NCBI GenBank assembly: GCA_034336665.1
Contig: CM067565.1
Span: forward strand, 81,160,858 to 81,224,857
DNA: 64,000 bases
Reading direction: 5' to 3'
From: Luscinia megarhynchos
Taxonomy: Eukaryota > Chordata > Aves > Passeriformes > Turdidae
Part shown: one piece after another, positions 11,501 to 25,079 of the stretch
Layout of the letters: each line of letters begins with the position of its first letter
How positions within the stretch are numbered: position 1 is the stretch's first letter
Program-made: the position numbers and the translations under genes
The notes under the pieces: generated by a model
Told to the model about the DNA's origin: nothing
The model's input: only the letters and a program-made list of their open reading frames with translations
Databases searched by the model: none

Positions 11501-14045
11501 TCTCCATCCCAAATTCAGGGCTTGAGACAGATACAATTAAGAGGTTTCATGTAGTAACCGAGATAAAGGGGGATGTCTGCTGGATGCCAGGCCAAGCCCT
11601 GCCCCGGATCATGCCAACACACACATTTGGGAGAGCAAACATGTATCAGGAGTGTGAATTAATTACCCAGGCTCATTTATCACCACCTCTCACTAATCCC
11701 TGCCTCTCAGCGAGGCTCACTTCCCGTCTCAGTGCCAGCCTGCACGTACAGGAGCAGGGCTCTGGCTAAGGCTTGCCTTAGGAATCCCAGGCAGCACGCT
11801 CCCATCTCCACACCCTGGCTGCTCCCTCCTTGAGCCTGGCAGGCAGGAGGGTGAGCAGCCCTCCCGTGCCTTTCACCTGCTCCGGGGGCCTTGCTCCCAC
11901 CCGGTGCCAGCCGTCTGGGATGCGAGTCACTGGGAATGATCCCCAGCAGAACTGGGGATGCTGCGGTGCTGGGGCACAGCTCCCGCAGGAGCGATGGCAT
12001 TCCTGGAGGGCCTGGGTGACTGTGGGGCCTTGGCAGCTGATGTGGGGGACAGAGCACCCGGATCAGCCCTTCTCAGATGAAGAGTAAAGCAAGGAGAGAC
12101 CCCAAAGAGCAAGGTGTGGCGTTACGGGTCAGGCGTTGGGAAAGGTGGCAATTGCATCCTGAGGCACAGGGATGCACGGGAACAGGGACGTGTTTGCTGT
12201 GCCCTGGCTGCCAGGGCCACACTGGGGGAAGGTTTGTCCTTCCAAAGCCCTTAGTCCCACTTCAGTACATCCCTGAGCTCACAGCAGAACCGGCTGCCCG
12301 AACTAACGGGACTGTGCTACTCCGAAAGGGGAGATGCTGAGGGCTGAGAGAACCCAGTCCTACTGCACTGCAGGGTTCCTCCCCCAGGCAGCCCCGTCCC
12401 CTGGGCCCTCCCTTGGCTCCTGATGGGCTGCATCTCCTGTCACCCCACAGCCTCCTCCTCCACCATTGGCCACCAAGAGCTGAGTCTATCGGTGTCGTTT
12501 GCATCAGCCACTCTTAGGCTGATCTGGTCAGGGATGTTTCTGAAGAGCTGGCAACAAAGAAAACTCTGTAACACTGCCCAAGGATGCCCCATATGCCCCA
12601 AGAGCAAAATCCCTTCAGCTTGTAAGGAAGATGCAGAGAAGCTTGTAAGCTTGTTCAGCAGATAGCACCCTGTGTTCACCCTCCTAGCACTCCACCACGG
12701 GGCTAGGTCAGCACCCAAACAAGGAGAATGTCGGATGTCCCCAATGTCTCAAGAGCCCCACAGCTTTCTGAAAGCCCTCATGCTCTGCATGCCCTACAAA
12801 TTTCTGAAAGCACTGGCCACACTGGGACTGCAGCTTGCTGAAGAAGGCTCAGATCTTAAGGAGAATTTGAAGCCGTGTTAAAATTTGGGGGAGACAAAAG
12901 ACCAGGCTTGGATGTAAAATAATCCAAGGAAGAGAGAAAGTTTGTAAGCAGCTCAGAGAAGGGAGCTGGTGGGAGGACAGGGAGTGTGCTCCGAGGGATG
13001 TCATGGTGCAAGGGCTGCACAGACACAGCAATTCCTGTATGCAGTGAGCTCTTGGAGCAGTACAGGAAGGGAGTCACACAGGAGTCAGGTCGCCTCTTAC
13101 TCAGAGGAAGGAAATGGTGCAGAGGACAAACACCAGCCAGGTGAGTGGAGAAAAGGGCCACTACCTCCTCTCCTGAAACACTTCTCTGGCCCTCACGTAC
13201 CAGGGGCTTCTGCAAGAGGAACCAGCAGCATCTCCTAGGGGAAGGGATTTGCTCCAACTGCCCAGCTCAGACGAACAGAAATGGGGGAGCTCCATTGACA
13301 CACTGGCTAATAAAATACAGCAGCAGCCCAGGTGCTCCACCTGAAAACATGTTCTACAACACTGCCCCCCACACATCTCTTGGACTCCAGTGACATCTGT
13401 GTGTACTCAGCACAGCCACAGCAGGCAGCCCTGATGGTGTGCAGTACCAGGCACAGAGACAAGCACAGGGACTGCAGCAAGCTGGTGAGCTGCCCAGTGC
13501 AAAAATTCCCTGTAAGAATTTACTGCAAATTTCTTGACTCCTTTGGCATCTCCCCCAAACACACAGCAGGGTACTGATGGGAAGGATGGCTCTTGGGCTT
13601 GTAGGATGTTTGTCCCAGAAAGCACATGTGCTGTCCTTGCAAATGGCATAGCATGCTGCAAAGGACTCTCTATCAGTCCTGAAGGATGAACCCAATCTAG
13701 CATTAAATCCAGCTGGCTTGAGTGCCAAGAGCAACAAAGCTCTGGTCCCACAGACTTCAATATGAGTCATTTACCCCCAGCATGTTGCCTGGACCATGTC
13801 CTTGTGGTGACTAACCATTGGCACCACTAGCTCAGAGGTGTCTATATATGTTCTATACCTGCCCAACTGCTGTCCTTTCCAAAAGAAAAGTCATCCCTCT
13901 CACAAAAAAAAAGCCCTTGGGCTCTGCCACCAATGCTGTCCTGCACAGTTCCTTCCCTGTGCTGCCTCCTCCTGCCTTGACTGGCAGGCAGCATGGCTGG
14001 TGCTGTGGTTGCCTCAGTTCTCCCTTCCCTGGTGCTGCAGCCAGC
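8542..14045. other. intergenic, no gene seen
   Basis: About 5.5 kb without a recognisable coding or RNA gene. It includes a mildly CpG-enriched block at about 9170-9470 and an AT-rich, site-dense block at about 11,440-11,720 (listed separately). Open frames up to 199 codons overlap on both strands and show no known domain. Confidence 0.55.
11440..11720. promoter_or_regulatory. candidate conserved noncoding element
   Basis: Non-repetitive sequence with clusters of GATA, homeodomain-like and nuclear-receptor-like words (cagatacaattaagag, gagataaaggg, gaattaattacc, catttatcacc). The density suggests an enhancer, but conservation was not checked. Confidence 0.3.
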
Positions 14046-14082
14046 CACAGAATCACAGGATCACAGTCTGTGGGAACAATGG
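14046..14082 (-). mobile_element. possible CR1 3'-end relic, minus orientation
   Basis: The words CACAGAATCACAGGATCACAG are the reverse complement of the CR1 terminal repeat type. Only about 35 bp is recognisable, so it could be chance. Confidence 0.35.
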
Positions 14083-14754
14083 TGACAGCAGAAATCCTCA
14101 GAATGCAGTATGTACAAGCACTGATGCTGGTCACTACCCTCAGTTCCAGGCCTACAACTCCTCTCCTTTCCAGGTCCCCAGCATTTTGTTTTCTCTGCCA
14201 GGGCAAGCTTTGGTTATTTAAAGAGACTCACTCCCAGTCAGTGCAAGGTTTCCTTGGACATCCCAGTCCCACTGGCTGATGGGCATCTCACACAGTCAAA
14301 ACACAGCGTATTTGTGGCCAGCCCCAAGCCTGAGCAGGATGGGCAAAGGGCTCTTCTCCAGGGTCTCTCTGGTTGTTTCACCCTCCTTGGTCACTAGGAA
14401 ATAATAACCCATTGGAAAAGCAGAAGAATAAGTACCCCTGTGTCCCCTCTGTGAACAAACCAACCCCAAAGACCCCAACCAGGCACCAGAGGACCCCCAC
14501 AGGTCTACCCACTGGGAGAGAACCAGCACAAGACATTTGAACCATGCCGTGGCTCCCAAAAACCCTCCTCTTCCCTGCCTCAATACCCAGCACTGCCCCA
14601 GCTCCCTTTCTGGCCACCACTGCCAGGTCAGCCCACAGCTGTGGATTCAGTCACTTCCTGACATCCAGCACTGTGCAGGGTGACCAGGAGCAGATGTGTA
14701 TGAGCAATCAGAGGAGAGCGGGGAGATCTAATACCACAACCAACAGCACACAGA

Positions 14755-14871
14755 GAGCATGTCAGGCAAGGGAAGAAAAGGGGGGGAAAAAAATTTTAAA
14801 AAAAAGGAAGAAAGAGAGAGAGAGAAAAAAATTAAAAAGAGAAAAAGAGACGGAGAAGGGAAAAAGAGGGG

Positions 14872-14900
<29 letters not shown>
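14755..14900. repeat. purine-rich tract ending in A28
   Basis: About 145 bp of almost pure A/G (GGGGAAAA, GAGAGAGA and AAAAAG words) ending in 28 consecutive A residues at 14872-14899, immediately left of a CpG island. The long minus-strand frame through it encodes mostly Phe, Leu and Ser and is an artefact. It could be a poly(A)-tailed relic or simply low-complexity DNA. Confidence 0.9.
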
Positions 14901-14903
<3 letters not shown>

Positions 14904-14924
14904 AACCACAGACGGCTCAATACT

Positions 14925-15330
14925 TTCCATGTGGTGCCGCTAAGGAGGAAATCGCCTCCATTTGCTACGTGCAGAGCCGGGTGTCTGCACAGGCGGGAAG
15001 AGAAGGAGCCTGTTTCCCAGGTGGGGAGGAGGGGCTGCCGGCCGAGCAGCGGAGGAAGGCTTCTCCCTGCACCCGCAGCGGGACGGGGATGCGGGATTGC
15101 CGCGGGTGCCTGAGCCGCGGGACACGGCGGGGCTCCGGGGACCCCGCTCCAGCTCGGGAATGCGAGCAGCCCGGGGCTGCGGGACACCGCCTCCTGAGCC
15201 AGCATCTTGCTGCGGAGCTCTGACCCCCATCCCCTCCCCGGCTGGTTCCGAGTGATGTTCCCTCCGCTCCGAACAGCGGCCGGGGAGGTGAGCACAGACT
15301 TCCCGGCCCCGCTGCGCCCCGCTGAGCAGC
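14925..15330. promoter_or_regulatory. orphan CpG island
   Basis: Dense CpGs (gggacacggcggggctccgg and similar) with no recognisable coding exon. It could be the promoter of an unannotated noncoding RNA or a regulatory island. A G-run-rich, G/C-skewed character is visible. No start site can be fixed. Confidence 0.55.
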
Positions 15331-18300
15331 GCGGTGGTGGGACGAAGGTACAATGTCCCCCCGCCCGCTCCCTTCTCGTGACTGCCCCTCTGGCCTCTGC
15401 ACCCGCCAGGCTGCTGCCAGCTGCTGTTCCCTGGCCCTCCCCGGGCTCCTGCCCAGCCCAGCGCCTCTGGGAGCTGCTGCCTCCGTCCTTCATCCCAGCT
15501 GGCAGCCATTTCTGCTGGGGCACAGAGGGGGAGGGATGCTCCTGCCCGAGGTGCCTATCGGAGGCACACCCAGGTTGCTGCTTGCGGGATGATGGCAGAG
15601 GATGCAGCACCTGTGGGTAATGGAAAACTCCCCCTGGGATTTCGAGGGCTTATCCTTCCTCATTTTCACCACCGCCATCAACACAGCAGCTACCCCTTCT
15701 TCATCCACAGACTTGTTTCTGGGCTGGTGCTCCTCACCCTGTCCACAGCACAGCTAGACATGCTGCAAAAGACACCCCTCCTTGTCCCAGCATCAGAGCC
15801 TTGTGCTGAGGGGTGGCACCACATTACCTCATGCACTTGGATCAGGAGGCAAAGTCCCTGAGCAGAGGTCTGCCACAATCACACCTGAGCTTTGCAAGCC
15901 AGGGAAAGTCCATGGTGAGCAGGATGAGCGAGGTCAGGTTGAGGGCTGGGGCTCAGCCTGGGGACCAGGGCACAAGAAGCACTTCCCCCCACCCCTCAGT
16001 GAAAAGCAAAGAGGTGATGGCTGTGGCCTCACTGCTCTCACGTCCAGCTGCTGTCCACCCCAGCCTGCAGAGCACATGGGCTTGACATTGGGAGACTCAC
16101 ATCCAAAGCTTTTCTCCAGCTGTGAACAGAGAGAGCCAGAAAGGCTGGGAAAATACCTTCTGCTGCCTGCAGCAAACACCTCAGCTGTGAGCTGTAAAGT
16201 CAGCCTGGTTCTGCTCCAGGCTGCCTAAACACCAGCCCAGACCCCTGAGTGCCTTCCCTGTGATATCTGCAGGATCACAGCTGCTAAGGAAGTTACAGCC
16301 CTCCCATCCCCTCTCTGGGAAGCCACTACTCTGTCCCAGTTTGACCCATGTCACTGGGGCCTTGCCTAATCTCATTTGCACAGGTGGGGAACCCTTGTAA
16401 TCCACAGTTCTGCATCCATGCCAGGTAAAGCAAATCAACCTTTAGGCCATTGCTGTATCCTGAGAAAAGACAGGATTAACAGGGCCAAGTTATGGGAAAT
16501 CCAAATGACCCATTTTATAAACTGTCTGCTACAAAAAAGGTTCTGTAGAGGAAGACAATGTTTTAATGGCTGTGGAGTCTTTTTCAAATGCATCAACCAT
16601 AAAACACAAGGAAGCAAGACACTGTGTAGCACAACCCATACCATTTTGGCTGGTCCATCACTTTTCCCACAGTCCTGCTCATCCTCAGAAGACTCCATGT
16701 CATCAGTGCCAAGAGCCATTGCAGATTTTTGTGGGGCACACTGGGGCACAGATCATTTGGCAAAGCCTTCGAGCCTTCTGTGATTTGCAGAGGAGAATTT
16801 CAGACTGACGTATACAAGTCTCCAGCACCCCACTGGACAGAGGAGGATGCCAATGCAGTTCTCAAAAATGTCACTCAGTTCACCCCTCCTGACCCACAAG
16901 GCCTTCTGGCAGCTATGGTGTCTATATATGGTGTCTGAGCAGTGCACCCCGAGGCCCATCCCACCGTTTGCAAAGAGCAGAACTTACATCCAAACACCTC
17001 CTGACACGTGGGACTCTCCCCATTGGGATGTCTCGTGGTTCCCCTGCAAACTGTCACAGCTGGAGACTTCCTGGGCACCCTCTGCAGTGAAGAAGGCTGT
17101 CAGGACGTGAGGCAGTGTGTCCTAGCTCTGCAGCTGCCAGCCAGCTCTGGCTGGAGGGTCTGACCAGCTCTGCACTCACCACTGGGCTTTACTGAGTGTA
17201 CCCCACGGCCAGGGGCTGATGGTGCCTTTCTGAGGGAGGTGCAGTCCATCTGCCTGCAGGATGGGTGACCCCCTCACTGGGAGCAGCCCCAGCGTAACTG
17301 GGCTCAAAGCCATGAGACAGTGGCTTGGTTTTCCTGGGGAATCAACATGGTGCCCATAGGAGCTAGCAGTCCCCCAGCAAAGCCCAGGGACTTCCAACAG
17401 GGACCCCAGTTCATCTTCCAGGAAGGTGTAGGGAGGTGACATCTTCTGCTTGCTGGTGGAGAAGGCACAGTGGGGATGGTGCCACACCATGCTGCCCATG
17501 GGCAGAACACCCACTTCTACTAGACATCTCTCCCTGTGTTGGTTTATTCATTTATTTTTCATTTTCTCTCCCTCCCCTTCTTCCTCCTCCTTCTTTCCCC
17601 CTAAGCCACAGGGCTCTCAGAGCGAGGAGAGAGGAGAAAACCAGCACAGCTGCAGACTGGCCCAGGGCGTGCTGGCAGGCAGGCACGCACAGCTGGAGAG
17701 GGGAGCACGCTCTCACACACACAGAGCAGCACCAAATGGAGCGCGTGGAAGGCGGCCAGCAGAGCCTGGTGACTCACATCCCTGGCCTCCATCAGCTCCC
17801 AGAGAGGAGCACCAGTAGATGACCAAGGCTGGCAGGAGGTACCCAGTGCTGGAGCCGTGCTGAGCACCACGAGCCACCCAGGCAAAGGAAGGGCAAACGC
17901 TCCTGACTCGGAGGCTGCTCATCACATCTCGGGGGCAGCCAGATGCAAAGCACCTCGCTATCTTCTGTGGACTGAGTCTAAATATTTATTGCCTTGTCCG
18001 GCCCTGGCGTGTCCCTCCTTTCTTCTTTGTTTGTCAAAAGCATCCATATCACCAGTGGCAAGAAAAATGGGAGAGAGATGCCACAGACTCAGCAGATGGG
18101 CAGAAAGGAAAGTGTGGTTTGCTCCTCGTTGAGCACCCAGGATTCATGGAGAGCCCTTCCCATGGCAGAGGTGGAGAGTAAGGAGGCTGTTGTGAAAATT
18201 GCAGCTGCACCATGAGTTCCTGCTCTCCTCATCTTGGGCTATTCTCTCCCCTCCCCAAACACCCCAGTGACACAGCAGGGCCTGGGATGACTGCCAGATT

Positions 18301-21163
18301 CTCCTTGCTCAGAGGCTATTTAGTCTCCCAGAGAGGAAAAAGAATGCTCATGGGAAACTGTCAGCAGAGCAAAACCAGCACCTCTGAGGACACACAGCAC
18401 CTTTGCAAAGGGCTTCTCAGCCCTGCCTGCACCCACTGCAGCAGCACCACAGCAGGGCCAGCTTCTTGCCTTCCTTGTCTGCTGTGACAGCAGTGGCCTG
18501 TGCCAGGGCACAGCACTGGTGCAGGAGAGAGAGGAGGGAAAAGGGCCCTGAGCTGATGCAGCAGCTGCACCCACCTCTCAGTGCACAGTGTTTCAGCAGC
18601 TAAACAAGGACTTAAGGCTTCTGCCATCCTCTGCAACACCTCCACTGCTGCAGTGCAGCCCTCTGCCATTTGCTATGGCCAGCTGTACACCCCAGTGCTG
18701 GTCTTCTTGCAGTACAAGCTCCTCCTAATCCTTGGCAGCATCACTTCTGTTTGGGACGCTGACTCCCCAGCTTGACAGAACACAGACACACCACAGACCA
18801 CCAGAAGAGAAGCTGATAAAGCACCATTTCATTGGCTTGGAGGAGAAAAAAAGTGAAGGTAAAAAAGGATGAAAGTTTTAGTTTCCTTCACCCCAACCAA
18901 ATATTATCACCATTCCAGCAGATCTATGAAAGCAATGACACAAGGGACAGGCAGTGCAGGTAAGCCTGCTCCTTCCCAGCACTGTGGACCTGCAGTCACC
19001 TCTTCCCATGCCAAGTGCTGTTATTCAGCTGGTTTTAACTAGGCCATGCTAAAATGTTTGGGTTGAACTTCATCTTGCTGGTTAGCTGCCTAATGCTGAA
19101 CTATCGAAGCAAATATAGTTATAAAATATATAATTTCAGCCAAAACGATTCATCTGCTTCCAAGAACATTGTAAGAGGAAATGCTTTGGTTTCTCTTGCT
19201 TTTGTTACAGAGAAATCTGATGACCTTTTCTTTGAAGAGCTCTTCAAGCTGCATGTTTTTGGCATGCAGACTTGAAGTTTGGCAAAAGGAGAAGCAGGGA
19301 AGGCCTTTGGTTCAGTCCAGATGCACCCTTTGCTGCTGCCAAACTTAGCCAAGTCTTTGAAATGTTCCGTTTCACATGTGCTCCCTTAAGGCAGTCTTAA
19401 AGAGCTTACCGGCCGAATTCCCTGCAACTTTTCCCCTTTCAGGATGCTCCAGCCAGGATCTCCAGATAAGCAAAGCCATGGATCACTGCAATCCAAAGCA
19501 CAAGTCCAGTCCATCCCTGAGACTAGGCAGCTCCTGCCACCTCACAGGGCCCGTCCTGGCTCAGGCAGAAGGAGCAATGCCTGCACAGGCAGGTGGGGAA
19601 AGGGGCTGACTGGACCAAGAGACAAACCCAGGATTTGGATGGGAATTTGACTGAAGGGAAACTGGACTGAATCTAGGAGGGAAAAGGAAGGTAAACCTCC
19701 ATGAGGACTCAGCATGAAGAAATGCAACCAAGTGAGAGCACAGGACAATGATGCAGAGGATCCTGCAAGGCTGCAGTCCTGGAGAAAGCTGGGGTATCCC
19801 AAGAGTCAGAACAAACAAGGAAAGGGGCAGGAGGAGGGGACAGCCAGCTGCTGAGTATTACCAGCAATAAATGAGGCAAGCACTCAGTTAAACCAAAAGG
19901 TTTTGGATGGCATTGCAGGCAGAGGTGACAGCCAAGAGGTGAGCAGGGAGCATAAGAGCTGACTTTGGGATGTCAGGACAAGACTGCATCTGCAAAAAGG
20001 TTTCTTTAACACAAGGTATGGAGGTGTAGCTGCATGTCATGCAAATACACTGTGAGTGCTCATGCTGGTAGGGGTGTATCAGTCCTGTACCATGATGCCA
20101 AACCAACCCTTTAAATGTGAGCTGAGAGTCTGCTAGAGGTGTGCAGGCTCCCCTCTCGGAAGACAGAGGAGGGAATTCACCAGAAAGTAATAGACTGTAA
20201 ATCAGGACACTGCTCCCAAACAGGGAGGGACACATCCTGCATGCTGTGGTGCAAATGAAACACTCCAATGTGTCTGAGGCTCAGAATAGCTCTAGTTGTT
20301 TATTTATTTTCATTGTGATGGCTCTGGTTTTGCTTGGAAGCAGCTGCACTGAAGTCTTCGCAGCTCTGAGGTCTCCAACCTCAGCCCAAAGGAGGGCAAA
20401 AGGTTTGGAGAGCATCCAAGAAAATATTTGAAGCTTGTGAGACTTGCTTTGCACTAGCATTAGGAGCCCCCTTCACAGTCATACTTCATTAGCTCTAGGA
20501 ACCAGTGCAAACAGACTTCAACCTTTCATGGAACCACTGTTCTCCATGGATAAGCAGTCAACACTACCAGTCTCTGCTTTTGCTTTGTTTTTCCCTTAAG
20601 GAGGAAAATTTTCCTACCACTTTCTTAAAAATAAAAAAAAAAAAAGAAAAAGCAACACACATTAAAAAAAAACCCAAATCAGCGCTTACCCTCATAAAGC
20701 AGCAAAGCCTTTTCATTTTTCTCCCAGAACCCCACAGGAAGCCTAGAACAAATCCAGTCACCTTTCCTTAGGAAGCACCTCTCCTCTTCCTGGTCTTACA
20801 CCTAGGTAAGAGCAGAAAGTCTGTATTCAGGCTGTGTCAGCAGCATGGGGGTGGCTCGTCCACCTCCCAGCCAAGGTGCCAGCCAGTGACTCATCCGCCA
20901 CGGAAATCGGGCGCATGGAGCGGAACAGTGGAGAAGGCAGTGGTCCATGCCACTCCAAGTGTCACTCTGCCAGGAGATGTCTTCCTGTGCAGATGGGGTC
21001 ACAGGTCCTGGCAGGCCCAATGGGCAGAGCTGGACCTCAAGCTGTGGGGAAAACTGAGGTGGAGAGTATTCGTGCCTGCAAGGGCCACTGTGGGCAGCTC
21101 TACCCTGAAAGGTTTTCTGTATGGAATGGCTGGAGAGTATCTCTTGGAGCTTTCTCTTTGTAT
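15331..21163. other. intergenic, no gene seen
   Basis: About 5.8 kb with no recognised gene. A pyrimidine-rich tract at about 17,555-17,612 and an A-rich tract at about 20,628-20,672 are the only simple-sequence features. Short open frames lack domains. Confidence 0.55.
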
Positions 21164-21215
21164 TAGAATATCCTGAGTCAGAAGGGACCCGCAAGGATCA
21201 TTGAGTCCAAATTAT
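21164..21215 (-). mobile_element. CR1 3'-end relic, minus orientation
   Basis: Reads …agaatatcctgagtcagaagggacccgcaaggatcattgagtccaa, the reverse complement of a common avian CR1 3' terminus (a 'gttggactcgatgatcc…aggatattctgtg' type). Only about 50 bp remains. Confidence 0.7.
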
Positions 21216-22784
21216 AACTGAGTATTGAGTATTGAATTTTTTATTCTGCTGTAACAGCAGTCTCTGTAGTCTGCAGGGAGCTTTTACTTTTTAACACAAA
21301 CCTGAACTTCTGAAAGCCAGGCAGTCTGGCAAAATGCCCTCTCTCCCCCAGGCCTTCACCGTGAAGAACAAGGGCTGCCTCCTGGTCCCCAAGTCCTGCC
21401 AGACACTCCTCTGCCATGGAGGCTCCCATTCAGCACCATGGTCATGCCACCACATTTTGTTAGCAGGGCATTGTGGCACACAGTGGGATCAGAGGTCCAG
21501 CTAGGGGGCTGAGCCTGCAAAAGGACAAGATGGTCATGAGCTACCTAGACTGTAGCTCCAGGAGACAGAGCAGCATCGATACCAGGTCTGTGTTTAACTT
21601 CTCTCTCTCTAGAGGAAGGCTGGGCAGGCATCCAAACTGGGGTAGTCCTCAGGAACTGCACAACCCAAGTGGCTTTCACAGGAGCATTTGGCACCAGAAG
21701 AAGGACCAGATGAGATTTGGCTGCTGAAGTCCTTCTGCCCTCAACTTCTCCTCCACAGGATGGCTCCTGCCAGCTGTTTCTCCAGTTTTTCACCACAGCA
21801 CTTTCAGTTTTGGCCAAGCCGAAAGATGAGCCTTTCAGCCTCAAAGCTGGGAGTCTGCCGAGGGCAGCTAGACTTCCTCAAATTGATCTGAGAGCTCCTC
21901 CAAGGGGCAATGGCGCCGATAACCCGCCGCTTCCCTCCCCCTGCACATCCGCAGGTGTGTGCAGAGCTGTCAGACCTGTGATGCTCTGCAACCTCAGGCG
22001 TCTGCTCCACTTTCCCTGGGAGAGACGGCCAGGACACTCTGCTGAGCTGGAGCAGCTCCCACGCCGCGGGCCAGCGCTCGGTGCCAGGGGATGTGTGTGC
22101 AGAGCCAGCCGGAGGTAGAGCTCAGCCCGCTTTCTCTGGGACAGCCAGGGCCAAGTCCAGAGGAAAAGGCGAAGAAAGGCTCTGCTGTCAGAGTCAGGGT
22201 TTACAACCAGCCGTAAATGGCTCCCATGGTGACAGCCCTGCTGGGAACAGAGCTGTCTCCTCTGTCCAGTCCCCACCAGCCCTTCCCAGGTCAGGGGGTG
22301 CAGGTGCCTAGCACAGCCTGGGTGAGCTCACCCAACTCCGGTACCCCTGAGATGGGGAATGAAGTGCAGCCCAGCTCCAGGGGAGCAGCAGCCAGGGCAC
22401 CTTGCACAGCATCCCTCTAGGTATGAGCTGCAAATGCAGCAGCTTTGGGCCTTGGTGATTCTCCTCCAGCTGAGTACAGGGCTTGGTATTCACCTCCTCC
22501 CACGCAGGCTCCAACAGGTAAGAGATTGGAGACAGCAATGGATGGACCATCTCTCTGCTGGACACTTGCACAGAACACCTTCCCCCAAGGTCAAAAGCAA
22601 GCTTTCTGGAGAGAAAGGCTGTCTGCAACACGTGGTCTTTGCTATAGGCCTCTCTTCATTCACTAGCTAGTTTTCTTTGCTGATGTCTGGCCAAGTTGAC
22701 CTACAACTCTTCCCAAAACATGATATTCTCTGGTTTGTTATATCAACTTAATTACTTAAAGCATTCAGAAGGAGAAGAGACCCT
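21216..22784. other. intergenic, with a small CpG cluster at about 21,905-22,110
   Basis: No gene recognised. The CpG-enriched part (ggcgccgataacccgccgc, then ccacgccgcgggccagcgctcgg) is short and weak compared with the other islands. Confidence 0.5.
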
Positions 22785-22895
22785 GCAGAGGCATCAGTGT
22801 GCAGTGCAGATCTAGGTTTGCTCCCAGGGAAGGCTCTCTTTGACCTACTGGGAGACCATGGGTAAATCACTTGGTTCTTCCATGTCAAAGACTCC
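22785..22895 (+). mobile_element. MIR-like ancient SINE relic
   Basis: Includes an alignable order of MIR core features: a 'tctaggtttgctccca' segment (compare the consensus CTGGGTTCGAATCCC), then 'ctactgggagaccatgggtaaatcactt' (compare ACTAGCTGTGTGACCTTGGGCAAGTCACTT). It is diverged but collinear. MIR-type SINE relics are known in amniotes including birds. Confidence 0.5.
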
Positions 22896-23639
22896 TGTGC
22901 ATTAGCAGAAGACATAGGTTTTTGCCTGCTCTTGCTCTGCCTTCCTTATGGAGATAGATGGATGGACCCCATTCCATCATGGGAGCTCCTCCAGATTCCC
23001 AGCAAGCGTGACTGGTCCCACCAGACTATCCCTGCTGTGGACACTGCTGCCTGACCCTATTATCCCTGACTCCTCATAGAGCTGGTGGGAAGAAAAAGCA
23101 TTTTTAGTCCTTGATCAAGCTATCCTGTTTGATTCATCTACTTGAGGATGAAACAACTGATGCCCTATAAGTGCTACTGGCTGCTCATGAGGTCCAGGAC
23201 ACCTTGGTGACATTAGGTGTCTGCACTGCAGAGCCTGAGACGTGGTCAGACAACTCATGCTGGCCATGGCAGCTGTAGTTAGGATGCACAGATGGTGTGA
23301 CTCTGGTGAGTGAAAGAGCTGACTTTCCCCAGTCATCTCTCTGTGTGTAATTCCTCTTAAGGCAGAAGGCCTTGCCTTGGCTGGTTATGGCATCACTGTG
23401 CAATGAACATGAGTCACTGCTGTAACAGGCTGAATTACGACTCCTTGCTTGCTGAGTTTAAAACAGAGGAAGGCAGCTCAAGCAAATGGAAGGGCCCAAG
23501 CATGTGAAAAATGTTCCCTTTTCAAAACTGCCATTAGCCAATTGAAAAATCTCTGTATTTGGGTTGCAAGTCTATGCCAAGTCTGTGTCTGAGGCTCAGT
23601 TCAAACACTCAGGCTATATAATCCCTTCCAGTCTGGGCT

Positions 23640-23770
23640 CATAATGGAAATGCCAACAGACCGTTAAGCACAGCAGTATTGCCAGGTTTTGCTATAATTA
23701 AACACACACGGGAAAAGGTATAAATAACCAGGTTAAATTAAGGCAGGGGGCTTGATTGAAGGGATCTCCA
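23640..23770. promoter_or_regulatory. candidate conserved noncoding element
   Basis: A compact non-repetitive segment with ATAATTAAAC, a TATAAATA word and a TTAAATTAAGG stretch, surrounded by higher-G+C DNA. It resembles vertebrate enhancer sequence. TATAAATA could also mark a promoter, but no gene follows. Confidence 0.3.
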
Positions 23771-25079
23771 GGAAAGCCTGCAACCTGGTTGTGTCTGACT
23801 GGTTCAGAGGTGGTCCACCGGGGATTTGGGATTTGTGCCTGGCTCAGGTGAGCCCTCCCTAGCAGATGCTGTGTATTAAAGGGAAGTCAGCTGGCAACAA
23901 CGCCCTGCACAGCATGATGTTCCAGCCCCCAGGTCTGTGCCATGCCCTTGAGGAGCAGCTAAACCTTGTCTCACAGAAAGCCAGGGGAGCCTCGCTGCCT
24001 TCTGAGTCACACTCGACCTTGCTGGCTTTCTTTGCCCTGTTGGGGGCCCGTGTTTGTTGTTTGCCACCTTGTCCTCATTTCCAGATGAAGTGGCCTGAGG
24101 AAATGATGATGCAGGAGCCACAGACAGAAAAAGTTAAATACATAGCAAAGAAAGAGTGGCAGAAGAGGCAGAGACTTCCCCTGGGAGGTTGGTTCTTGCA
24201 GAGCACTCGGTCTGCGGGTCCCCTGCACCTCTCTGCAGCATGCAGGCATCACAAAGCAACCAGCAGAGACTTCTGCTCTCTCCCCTCTGCAGATCGTTCC
24301 CAATTTGGCATCACAGCTGTCTGGCTGTATGTAAATGCTGGGGAAAGGGGAAACACCTCCAAAGAGGACACTGGCTTAAGTGTGCCACAGACAAGTAAAG
24401 CTAGAAAAAAAGACAGATTCACAAGAGAGACATTCCCAAGCCAGCCTTCTTCCTTCTGATGATGTGTGTAAGTAACACCACAGGAATGCTGCAGGGCTCA
24501 GGGAAGGCAGCATAGGCTGCAGGATGCACCAGTGCCACTGCACAGTCCCATCCTTACTCAGGGCAGCAGTGCCAGGGCCAGAGCTTTTCAGCAGAGTTAG
24601 CTGCACGCACACATCCCTCATGGTTTCCCTCTTGTGACTCCAACTCAGTTTGAATGAGTTTTCTGGGCCAACTTTTCTAAATTTGTATCAGTATCCAGGG
24701 AGCTTTAGTAAATAGCACAGTAAATATTTGTTTTTGATATTTGTCTTTCAAAAAGACAGTGAGGCAGCAGCCATGCTTGAGGACACGGCCACGAGTGCGA
24801 CCTCAGGCGATCACAGAGCTCACCCCCCATCCCAAAACCAGGGCTCGCCTTCCTGCCTAAAGAAATAACTTCACTGGGATTCCTGTGAAAAAGACCCCCT
24901 CCACTGAAACCACATCCATACATGTGCTAGCACATACACATTACTGTGTATGATCATATATTTTTCTGACCAGAGTCATCATGCACCGAATCTTGCACTT
25001 TCCCAAAAAAGAAAAAGCTCATTTCCAGCCTGCAAGACCAACTGTGACCTCAGCTTGTGCTTCCCCAGCTGAGCTAATA

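Noticed and set aside
14762..15610. 282-codon minus-strand frame
   Set aside because: It runs through a CpG island and ends in poly-Phe/Ser from a purine tract. It has no domain.
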